From Porphyra umbilicalis (lineage: Eukaryota; Rhodophyta; Bangiophyceae; Bangiales; Bangiaceae): a DNA stretch of 64,000 nucleotides. The stretch is from assembly GCA_002049455.2 (NCBI GenBank), contig KV919057.1, positions 1 to 64,000 of the forward strand, written 5' to 3'. Each line of letters opens with the position of its first letter. Within the stretch, counting starts at the first letter, position 1. Below the pieces are notes generated by a model. It ran no database searches. It was not told the origin of the DNA and saw only the letters and a program-made list of their open reading frames with translations. This document shows, one piece after another, positions 56,226 to 64,000 of this stretch. Made by a program: the position numbers and the translations under genes.

Positions 56226-57164
56226 TCACATCGACGAATGCGTCTTGAGCATGTCTCGAATCTGCTTGTGCAGGTACTCGGGGGCCTCACTGAGGTCGAG
56301 GTCCTCGAGTGGGTCACGACTCGCGTCGTCCGATGAAGTATCGGGACCATCTTTTGGATGGTTGTCATCCAAGACGGCGGCCAACATCGGCCCTTTGTAG
56401 GGTTCTGCAAACTCCAAGGTTGAGTTCTTGCGAACAATGACTTGGTCCTCGCCGAAGTTGCATAACTTGACCGAGAATGGTTCGTCTGGTTTGACGATGG
56501 CGATGCCGCGGGCGACTCCCATGGACATGTGTCGGCACAACCGAATGTTCGGTGTGATCGTCACCATGCCCGGGGTGTCGCACGTGGCCGTGATCCACTC
56601 CTCCTTGTGTCCGTTGACACGCACCTGTTTGCAGGCTCGAACCCGAGCGGGTCTATCTTGCCAGTGGCGGTCCCACGCGCTGTCGTTAAGACAAGCTAAG
56701 ATCGGCGTTGGCCGATGTAGTTCCTCCGTGCAGCGCACGTTCTTTTGCCAGACGATCTTGCGCAAGCGCGGCAAGATGCCCTCGATGTTTTGTTCAATGA
56801 ACTCGATGCCAAGAATGCACGGTACTGACAAGTTGTCGTAAACGAGGAATCGGTCAAATAGACGCACACCTCCGGTGTATACATACAGATGTATGGCATA
56901 CTTCGTCACGAGACGGTTGTTGTTTGCATCTTGGATGAACGGAAGCGTGGTCAACTCTTCGGCGTAAGCTATCCAGTTCGAAGGGAGAACACTAGTTCGC
57001 ACTATGTTCACCTCGGCGCCCGTGTCTAGGACAGGGCGGCAACTTCGCATTACGCGCAGGCATGGGCCTAACGTGGCTGCGATCTCGTAGTGCCGTAAGG
57101 CACGGCGCAACAGCCTTGTTACAGTACGCTTTCGCGTTCCGCCGGGCAACCCCAAGTCGGGCAC
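56226..57164 (-). pseudogene. Gypsy protease region
   Basis: The retropepsin active site is PVLDTGAEVNIVRTSVLP (Asp-Thr-Gly), followed by LPFIQDANNNRLVTKYAI and VPCILGIEFIEQNIEGILP. The frame is shifted relative to gag; coding-like sequence just upstream (EEDEIEHPADAVDDSK) is in another frame, so a frameshift lies near 57,170-57,190. The C-terminal ~150 residues link to RT and contain GMVTITPNIRLCRHMSMGVA. Confidence 0.8.
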
Positions 57165-57291
57165 CCGGTCTAGACGTTTTTCGAGTCGTCCACGGCGTCG
57201 GCCGGATGTTCGATCTCGTCTTCTTCGATGTTACCGTCGGCAAGGGCATGAACGCCGATAGGCAGTTGGCGACGCTTGCGAGGGCGATAAG

Positions 57292-58816
57292 GCTAGGCAC
57301 ACTGTGCGGCGAAGTGCCCCGGTTTGTTTCAGTTGTAACAGATGTCAGCCCGATTGGCTTGAGGGACGGCGGCCCGAGGGGGCGGCGGAGTACGAACCGG
57401 TGTGAACGGTCGTTCCGTCGTCGTCCGCTGACCTTGTGTCGCGTAAGCGACTTTGATAGCCGTTGGGAGGGTAATCTTGAGTTGCAAACGCAACTTGTTG
57501 GTGCCGTCCCAGTACATCTGGGTGGTGGCGACCGTCTCGAACAGGGTTCGGTTGGGGAAGTGGTCGTTCAGGACCCGGACGTGCGCTTGCACAAGGTCCG
57601 AAAGACCAGTGATGAAGACGTCCTTAACGTCTTGGATGTCGAACAGACCGTTCAGGAGGTCGCATTGCGTTTCCACGCGGTGACCAAAGGCCGTGGGCGC
57701 CTCGTTTTCTTGTTGCTTCATCGTAATGATGTCTTGGTAGGCGTTAGCCAAAGTTTCGTGTGTCGCATACTTCGATAGGAGCCATTTGACGGCATCTCCG
57801 TATGTACGGATGGCATAACGCTTACGTCCGAGCGTGCTGTTATGCGCGCCGGAAAAGGCCATCTTGGCGTTGCCGGCTAGTCGAAAGACCATAAGCGGAA
57901 GGGCTTGACCGTGCGTCAGCCCAGCCGCGTCGCACGCGCGGCGAAAGGTCGTTCAGAACGTGAAGATGCCCAAGGGCAGGGCTCCCGTGACTGGCTGTTG
58001 CCCATGGAACGCTCCGTCTAAACGTTTGTGGAGACGATGCGACCGTTGTGCCTCTTTAGGCGTATATGTTAATTGACGGCGGATCAAGAAGTACGTCCTG
58101 TAGTCCAGGAGTGTCTTGAAGCGGCTATTAGCCGGGCGGATCACCTTGATCCTATCGGCTTTTTCAAGTCACTCCTTCCGTTTGCTGGGGGGCGCGGGGC
58201 GCTTGCGCGCGGCCGCGTCCGACTTGCTCGAGCTGTCGCTCGGTGAGGACCCACTTGGGGGCGACGGCGGTCCTGGAGGCCCGTGGCCATCGTCCGAAGA
58301 GGACGTGTCCGTCGCGTTGGGGTTGTAGTCGTCTGACGAAGTCGGGCTTGACCCAGAGGCGGAATCGTCGGAAGTTGAGGAAGGCGCGGCGTTAGCCGGA
58401 TTGTTATTGCCGATGGGCTTGTCTTTAGTCACCTTGCTCGTCTTCTTGACATTCTTGGTCTTGTCGCCCGACTGGGGGCGAGATTTAGCCACACAGCGTT
58501 CCTCCTCATGGGAGTCGACCTTGCGCAGGGCCTCGACGTCGTCGACCAACTTGTCATTGGCTTGCGCCAGAGACTCGTTAGTCTGTGCTTGGGCCGTTAG
58601 GCGTCGCTGAAGTGCTTCAACGGCCGCCTTCAGGCTCTCCACCACCTGCATCTGCCCAGAGGCGGCTTGATCCGCAGGGATGGGAGGAGTTAGAGCACCG
58701 TCCGTTGGGGCGTCGGAGGCGGCAGGAGTGCCTTGTCCCCCGCCCGGCGGCCGGTAGCCAGCTGGAAACTTGCCGTCTCTGGCTCGCCGAGTGCCGCCGG
58801 TACCACCAGTAGACAT
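57292..58816 (-). pseudogene. Gypsy gag with zinc knuckle, several in-frame TGA codons
   Basis: From ATG 58816: MSTGGTGGTRRARDGKFPAG, a coiled-coil-like segment (VESLKAAVEALQRRL, NDKLVDDVEALRK), a Ser/Asp/Pro-rich linker, TGA at 58169, then KADRIKVIRPANSRFKTLL, TGA at 57953, then the capsid-like core (AFSGAHNSTLGRKRYAIR, AYQDIITMKQQENEAPTAF). The CCHC knuckle reads CYN-stop-NKPGHFAAQC: the TGA at 57329 replaces its second Cys. A TAG follows two codons after the knuckle. All pieces are in one frame, which makes the original gag about 510 residues. Confidence 0.85.
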
Positions 58817-59027
58817 ACTGGGACCTGAACAAATTGTTCCGATTTGGCCAACGCCCTGCGCGCCAACGTCTAAGATCTCAACCGTGATGCCCCCGGCACC
58901 ACGCCCACAAGTCGATGGCTCACGCCCCGCGCGCCAAGCGACCGTATCGACACCGTCACAGTGCCACGAGGCAGCGAGAAAGTTCTCGGGGACACCGTGC
59001 CGCGAGGCACGATGAAGGCGAGGGTAT

Positions 59028-59044
59028 CCCCTGCTGCTCCACCA
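59028..59044 (-). promoter_or_regulatory. Gypsy primer-binding site
   Basis: On the minus strand, two bases after the 5' LTR, the sequence is TGGTGGAGCAGCAGGGG. It starts with TGG and would pair with the CCA end of a tRNA whose 3' acceptor arm reads CCCCTGCTGCTCCACCA. The tRNA species was not identified. This is ordinary 3'-end priming, unlike the nested copia. Confidence 0.7.
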
Positions 59045-59046
59045 AA

Positions 59047-59442
59047 TGTGGTATTAATAACGTTAGTTCAATTACCAGTGTACTGAGACCGACCGTAGCC
59101 AAGAAATAAAGCGAGTTCTATCGCCGTCGCGGCGAGGAAGGAAGACCGGTTGTTGGAGGGCATCCGATGGGGAGCCGGGTGGCGCCCACGACGGCGACCC
59201 CGGACCCACGGTGATTTAATACAAACGAGGGCACCGGTTGATCGACCGTCCGATCACAAGCGATCGTATTGAGTGCCAGCAGACAGATAAGACAGGCAAG
59301 CAAACGAACAATAAAAAATGAACAATGCGGAAGTAACCCCCCAAAGGGCGTGCCACAGGCCAATGCCCACAATACATGGGCTTTGGTCAGTCATCGGGGC
59401 TACTTGGGGCCAATGGCCAATTGGGAGCAGAGATATGCTACA
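59047..59442 (-). repeat. Gypsy 5' LTR
   Basis: 396 bp, TG...CA, flanked on the right by the CTTAG duplication. The 11 differences from the 3' LTR include a TT/GG dinucleotide change near position 105 of the repeat. Confidence 0.95.
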
Positions 59443-59447
59443 CTTAG

Positions 59448-60461
59448 AGGGCCCGCATGCCGACGAGTTAAAGTCACCGTGTGGCGTGGAGCTGAGAGTG
59501 GCAGGCGCTGACGCCACCTGCGAGTCGACGTGGCCGCGGCATCCGTGAGCCTGCAATCCCGTGATCACAAAAATTTCCGCCCTCTTGACAGCGTCCACAT
59601 CGCCTCCAGCAAGGCTGCTAACGGCAGCGCCAAGGACGCCGTCCAATAACGAAGAACTGCCGCACGAGCGTCGGCACGCCAGGAGCCTCTCGCGGACATC
59701 AGCCGGTGGAGATGGCACGTGGACTGAAAATCCAGGGCCGCCAGTACCATATCAACTTGCGCCGGAGTTGGTCCATGAGCCGTTGTTGTCGTGCGTGTGG
59801 CATGAAGCGCCACGGCAAACACCGCCGCTGCAGAGGGGGGCCCAGGGAACGAGACCACCACGTGGGGTACTGTCCCTCCACCGGACGCGCTAGCGCCTCT
59901 GCGACCAGACCCGCGCTTGCGACCCATCGTGCTGACGGGGGCGCAACGTCACGGGCGTCGCCTGTGCGAGCTGACCACTGCGTCGCGATCCAACAAGCGG
60001 TGTGATCAGGGCGCCTTCAGGTATGGGGCGCTTTCGTGCCACAAACAACGTCCCCGACCGTCGCCGTCGATTTTGGGTGGCTGCCTGCCACTCTGAGCTC
60101 TTGTGGAGCGCTGGAAGGGACTGCTGTACAGCACAGAAATCGGCAACGTGTGAATCACCGGCTGCGTGTGAAACGCGGATGCGACGGAAGTCGCCCCACC
60201 GTTAAGCCGGTTCCGAGATTGGGCCCCAGAAATTGACGCCCCAGTACCGGTACCTCTTGCAATTCGGACTGATACAAGGCAGAGCCAGTAGTTTTTGAGG
60301 CGCGCTGCCTGCGTGTAGTGACCGTGCCTGCGGCTGCTCGATCCACAGCCAGGTGCGCTCCCACAACGTTGTCCTCCGATAGATGTGGCCCCCAGCGCAG
60401 CGGAGCCGAGATGGCGTGCTGAACGGGACCGCTGTGCTACACGGTGTACCCAGGGAGTCAG
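59448..60461. other. Right flank of gypsy insertion; no gene recognised
   Basis: GC-rich DNA with short, Arg/Pro-biased frames on both strands. It continues the unit seen left of 40305. It grades into the 163-bp repeat array. Confidence 0.35.
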
Positions 60462-61310
60462 AGCGTGTCCACCCGCCTGCAATCCTAACCACGGAGCCCC
60501 GATGGGGGACGCGATTGAGGGCACAGATGCTGGGAGACGGGCGCTCGGGTAACAGGCAGACTCGCCGCCGAGCGGCAACCTCCCGAGTCGGGAGGTCCGC
60601 TGCGGGCGGTGGCGGCGGGCCAAGGCCTTGTCGCCCCGCTGCACCGCCGAGCTCGGAACCCCTGGCGGGGAACCGGCTGCGGGCGAAGAGCAGGGGCGAC
60701 GGACAGAAGCCCACCCGGTCACCGCGCCGCCGAGCGATGACCCCCCAGAGTCGGTGGGTCCGCGGCGGGCGGCTGTGGCGCGTCAAAGCCTTGTCGCCCC
60801 GCTGCAGCGCCGAGCACGGAACCCCTGGCGGGAGACATGCTGCGGGCGAAGAGCAGGGGCGACAGCCGGAAGCGCCGCCGGTCACCTCGCCGCCGAGCGA
60901 TGACCCCGCAGAGTCGGGGGGTCCGCTGCGGGAGGCAGGGGCGTGCCAAGGCCTTGACGCCCCGCTGCAGCGCCAATAACAGTACCGCCAGCGGCAGCAG
61001 CGCGACACGGCCTGACCGCCCCGCTGCAGTGCAGAGCTGGGAACCCCGAGCGGGGAACCCGCTGCGTGCAAAATAGCGAGGGCGTTGGCCGCGCGCACCG
61101 CAGTCACCCCCGCGGCCGAACGACGACCACCCGAGTCGGTCGGTCACGTGCGGGCCGCGTCGACGCGCAAGAGCCTGCCCGCCTCGCTGCAGTGCCGAGC
61201 TGGGAACGCCAGTGGGGATCCTGCTGCGTGCAAAGAGCGTGGGCGGCTGCAGGGCGCGCTGTGTGTGGAAATGAGCACGGGTATCCTCGAGGGCACCCGG
61301 CTGCAGTGAC
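60462..61310 (+). repeat. 163-bp tandem repeat array, about five units
   Basis: GCCTTG(T/A)CGCCCCGCTGCA recurs at 60625, 60788 and 60951, exactly 163 bp apart. A degenerate unit precedes (60462) and further diverged units follow a 60-bp phase break (61011, ~61174). Each unit contains GAGC.(C/G)GGAACCCC..GCGGGGA and a CCGCCGAGCGATGACCC block. Because 163 is not a multiple of 3, no protein repeat is conserved; open frames here are artefacts. Confidence 0.88.
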
Positions 61311-62308
61311 GGGCGCTCAGGTGGGCAGGTGCGTCTGGGGGAGGAAACGCGCGCACGGGAAGAGGACGGCGTCAGCACGCTGAGCGCTCCGTCGGTGCCG
61401 CGCCCGTTCACCCCACCGCGTGCCACATACCTCCACATGTAGCGGTCAGCGAGAGTGCGGCCGAGTTGTGCGGCGAACGCCGCCTCAACCGGTCGCGACC
61501 ATTGCGGTGGTCGGCCGCAGGATCTGACCGGATACCAAGAGATCCAGCTGGACGTGCATTGCAGCAGGACTGACGGCTGCTGCTGGAGGGTGGAATAAGT
61601 ACAATTCTGCGTGCAAACCGATGACCACTTGTCCTCACTACTTCTTCCTCTGACATTTGAATTCAAGTGGCACCCGCGTCTTTCCGTCTCCGCGGCTGGT
61701 AACAGACATCCGAGAGGTACGCGAATAGAAGCTGCACAGTTCTCGTGTGGGGGGCATCATAGTCTAGGAATTCAGTACACGTCACTCGGCTCCCTCAATG
61801 ATGTAGGAAGTACCTGATCTCGATCAACCCGTCTGATCTCGGTTATCCGGTAGACAATCTCTCATTCGTTGTCGCTGCTCCCTCGCTGTGGCGTTTCTCT
61901 GCGGGCATGCCACTGCTGGAGCATGCCGGCCATCGACATGCGGTGCGTCACACCAATAGGAGATGGGTAGACCATCGACACCGTCGTGCTCCTTGTTCTG
62001 CTGGCTCTGTGCGAGAAATCGCACTCACTGCGTCCAGTATGGCGAGCGATGACAGTGGAGCCAGTATGGTGACGCCTACGTCCACGCCCGGCAGGTACGG
62101 TACTGCACGCGCTTTTCATGCGTCAATGTGGAACGATTACGGGGTATGTTAGGGGCCGGAACGACGCGGACGCGGGGGAACGTTGGACGCTGAAGATGAC
62201 GACGTACAATGTGAAACATTGTTTACTGCCACGCGGCTTCTAACACTCCTTGTGATTTCCTGCTTGACCATCGTCCATGTGGCGTGAACACAGGACACAG
62301 TATGCTCT
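61311..62308. other. No gene recognised
   Basis: Composition falls toward average after 61,600. No domain, RNA gene or strong repeat was found. The last 100 bp precede the fold-back at 62309 and could belong to an exon or leader of the ORF at 62449. Confidence 0.35.
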
Positions 62309-62442
62309 ACAGCCGTTCTCTCCAAAACCTCGCACGCCAACTGTTGCACCACTCAGACAAATCGGCCTCTGCGACCCCGTGAAGGCCGATTTGTCAGAGT
62401 GGTGCAACAGTTGGCGTGCGAGGTTTTTGAGAGAACGACTGT
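62309..62442. repeat. Near-perfect fold-back, 60-bp arms and 14-bp loop
   Basis: Arms 62309-62368 and 62383-62442 are complementary at 57 of 60 positions (mismatches at arm positions 5, 15 and 47). The outer end is ACAG(C/T)CGTTCTCTC and the inner end AAATCGGCCT. Transcribed, it would form one long hairpin of the size seen in plant-type miRNA or siRNA precursors or fold-back MITEs. It ends 6 bp before the ATG of the following ORF. Confidence 0.93.
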
Positions 62443-62448
62443 ATCTTC

Positions 62449-63216
62449 ATGAAGTATGGACAGGCACAGCTGCGCAAGATCAGTAGGATGGGCGCCACCC
62501 CTGCCAATGCATCCGACTCTGCCAGTACTGCACCCAATGGGGGCGCCTTCGGACTCGACTGCATCTCCTGGATGGTGCCCACTGGGCACTTGCACGGCCC
62601 TAGCAAGGACGGGAAGCGCTACCTACGCATGCTGATGCAGAGGACCGTGGAGAAGGCGGCTTCTCAGATCAAATACGAAGCAACCAATCTGTCCTGTAAG
62701 CGACGCAAAGTCACCACGTCCCTTCTCAAGTCTCTTCGGTACAAGGTGAACCGCGGAAGAAACTTTGCCCGACTGCTTGGTTACAGGACTCTGGGTTTCT
62801 ACATGGACTCGGAAGTGGAGCGTGCCTCGATGGAGCGCATTGTGTCGACGCCCGCATCCACAGCTGGGGAAGGGGTAGATGATGGCTTCTCCGACCCAAT
62901 CGCACAGGACAGTAACATTGACTACCAGTTGATCCTCAAGGAGGGCGACACAAGGACGGATCTTCGTTTGGACCGTTCTCGGACAGCGGCTGGGATCATT
63001 GCCGAGCTGCTCCTGATGGAGCCAAGCGAGGTTTGGACCTCAGTACGAACGGCGGGTGCGCTGTGCCTGAAGGGCTACATCGAAGCGGAAGATTATCCCA
63101 AGTACCTGCGACCTGAAAGCGCAGAAGCACGCAAGGGCATAGTTCAGTCCATGCACGATGAACTGAAGGACCTTGAAGTGCGGGACGTTGACTTGTCTGA
63201 CGAAGAGGCCGACTGA
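62449..63216 (+). CDS. Unrecognised 255-residue protein
   Basis: ATG 62449 to TGA 63216. The composition is that of a real protein rather than a GC shadow: a basic middle (KSLRYKVNRGRNFARLLGYR), an acidic C-terminus (ELKDLEVRDVDLSDEEAD) and a possible regulatory helix LKEGDTRTDLRLDRSRTAAG. No cysteine cluster, signal peptide or membrane segment is apparent. The fold-back just before the ATG suggests either that the hairpin is in the 5' UTR or that the true start lies in an upstream exon and the hairpin is intronic. It could be a terminal exon of a transposon gene. No function is assigned. Confidence 0.5.
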   Translation: MKYGQAQLRKISRMGATPANASDSASTAPNGGAFGLDCISWMVPTGHLHGPSKDGKRYLRMLMQRTVEKAASQIKYEATNLSCKRRKVTTSLLKSLRYKVNRGRNFARLLGYRTLGFYMDSEVERASMERIVSTPASTAGEGVDDGFSDPIAQDSNIDYQLILKEGDTRTDLRLDRSRTAAGIIAELLLMEPSEVWTSVRTAGALCLKGYIEAEDYPKYLRPESAEARKGIVQSMHDELKDLEVRDVDLSDEEAD

Positions 63217-64000
63217 ACGTGCCTATTGATGTCCCGACTGGCGTGCAGCAGTTATTGGCGACCACCCTCTGGGAAGGCGGTCTCTTTTGATTGTTAATTG
63301 TTCCCATAGTGTGCGTTTGTTTTCTTTTCACTGCTTTCCGCGCTGAGAGGTAAAACCATTGTTCCACGTCTCCGCGTTTTCTATCCTTCGTAAATGTTGG
63401 AGGTGCATCTGGTACGATGCGCTCCAAGAAAACACAAAGAATAGGTCCCAAGGCCATCTCTCCGATATTCTTCGCGAGCGCACCCCAGAAGATTTCCGAG
63501 GAAACCGCACGGCTCCTGTATGGAAAAACCCGAGCAAAACATAGCAAGGCTTTCATGCGTGTCACTAGCGGTAAGACCCCACGGCACTGCTGAAAGGCAT
63601 GCTCGATGTTTTGTCATGAGCACATGGCAAGAGGTCGTACGGATTTTAAATCAGAGAATGTGCCGCACGCAGTCGTGTACGTTAGCCGCGGAAACTGCCT
63701 GCAGTGTGATTCTACAGCAATTAAGGGAGGGGGACGGAACAACATTACATAGAGAAGCCATCGCGGCCGATTGGCATCCCAGAAATCAGGCAGTCAGCCG
63801 TATCGTCACTGGAGAAGACCGCACGTACCAGACAGTAAATAATGCCCTAAAAAAATAATGCGTAACAGTCTTGGAGCCATCTGCGACAAATGCGCACGAG
63901 CTGTCTCCGTGTGTGTGCTCGATTCCTGTCACGAATTGGCCGCAGCAAGCATGCCGCACGACATGCGGGGAAACATGATGGTGCATTTTCCAGATACCTT
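63217..64000. other. No gene recognised at right edge
   Basis: Average composition, only short frames. Presumably the 3' flank of the ORF ending at 63216; nothing further was identified before the window ends. Confidence 0.35.

Larger units (their letters stand above)
40310..59442 (-). mobile_element. Ty3/gypsy chromovirus, 19.1 kb with nested insertions
   Basis: Two 396-bp direct LTRs (TGTGGTATT...GCTACA) differ at 11 positions (97.2% identity), and CTTAG flanks both outer ends (40305-40309, 59443-59447), proving a single insertion event. The coding strand is minus: 5' LTR at right, then primer site, gag, protease, reverse transcriptase, RNase H, integrase and chromodomain, 3' LTR at left. 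A complete copia element (48287-54243) is inserted in the integrase core. About 6 kb between the integrase end (~46.8 kb) and the 3' LTR carries two plus-strand genes. The polyprotein frame has many stops, so it is no longer autonomous. Confidence 0.95.

Noticed and set aside
47424-58816. TGA reassigned to Trp (or selenocysteine) in this genome
   Set aside because: Host genes and several transposon ORFs end in TGA, and the residues replaced in gypsy differ (Trp, Cys, Gly). Independent mutation fits better; only the skew is kept as a finding.

Overview
The window is nuclear DNA from a GC-rich eukaryote. Spliced genes for a Mediator subunit and a Sin3-complex (SAP30-like) protein, several superfamilies of eukaryotic transposons and two LTR-retrotransposon classes exclude a bacterial or organellar source. 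The resemblance of the two host genes to plant-type MED16, MED25 and SAP30-like proteins, with the high GC and few introns, fits an alga (red or green). That is inference; the sequence names no species. Two convergent host genes sit at 19.8-28.6 kb and almost everything else is mobile DNA or its debris.

Layout. 1.2-6.1 kb: a very large Fanzor (eukaryotic TnpB-like, RNA-guided-nuclease family) gene with N-terminal zinc knuckles. It is read in two frames that meet at a 12-C run, and two small hairpins follow its stop codon. 6.5-10.6 kb: a Tc1/mariner-type element with a long-spacer DDE transposase. A non-autonomous TA-flanked element is inserted in its left terminal repeat, and a hAT-type non-autonomous element with a perfect 8-bp target duplication is inserted in that, so three layers are nested. 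11.1-14.9 kb: a segment bounded by ~53-bp inverted repeats carrying a ~0.95 kb G-rich 15-bp minisatellite. 14.9-19.8 kb: no gene seen. 19.8-21.5 kb (+): SAP30-like gene. 22.8-28.6 kb (-): a MED16-like gene whose open frame continues into a glutamine-rich linker and ends in what looks like the MED25 activator-interaction (ACID/PTOV) domain.

31.8-36.1 kb: a hAT element with perfect 8-bp target duplication and an otherwise long transposase frame broken by one TGA. 37.5-39.9 kb: a decayed Tnp2/Plavaka-like transposase. 40.3-59.4 kb: a 19-kb composite. The outer element is a Ty3/gypsy chromovirus on the minus strand (396-bp LTRs, 97% identical, target duplication CTTAG). A younger Ty1/copia element (367-bp LTRs, 99% identical, target duplication GGACA) is inserted in its integrase. 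Two plus-strand genes lie between its integrase and 3' LTR: a transposase-like gene and a lysine/glycine-repeat protein. The copia element has a primer-binding site matching the anticodon region of initiator tRNA-Met, the half-tRNA priming known from Drosophila copia. 60.5-61.3 kb: 163-bp tandem repeats. 62.3-62.44 kb: a nearly perfect 60-bp fold-back. 62.45-63.2 kb: an unrecognised 255-residue ORF.

Most transposon ORFs are damaged by nonsense or frameshift changes, whereas several element ends and target duplications are pristine. Frameshifts in two unrelated plus-strand ORFs fall exactly in poly-C runs and need the same correction, so part of the damage may be homopolymer miscalls in the assembly rather than biology. 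Coordinates of exon borders are inferred from splice-site fit and reading-frame continuity, not from transcripts.
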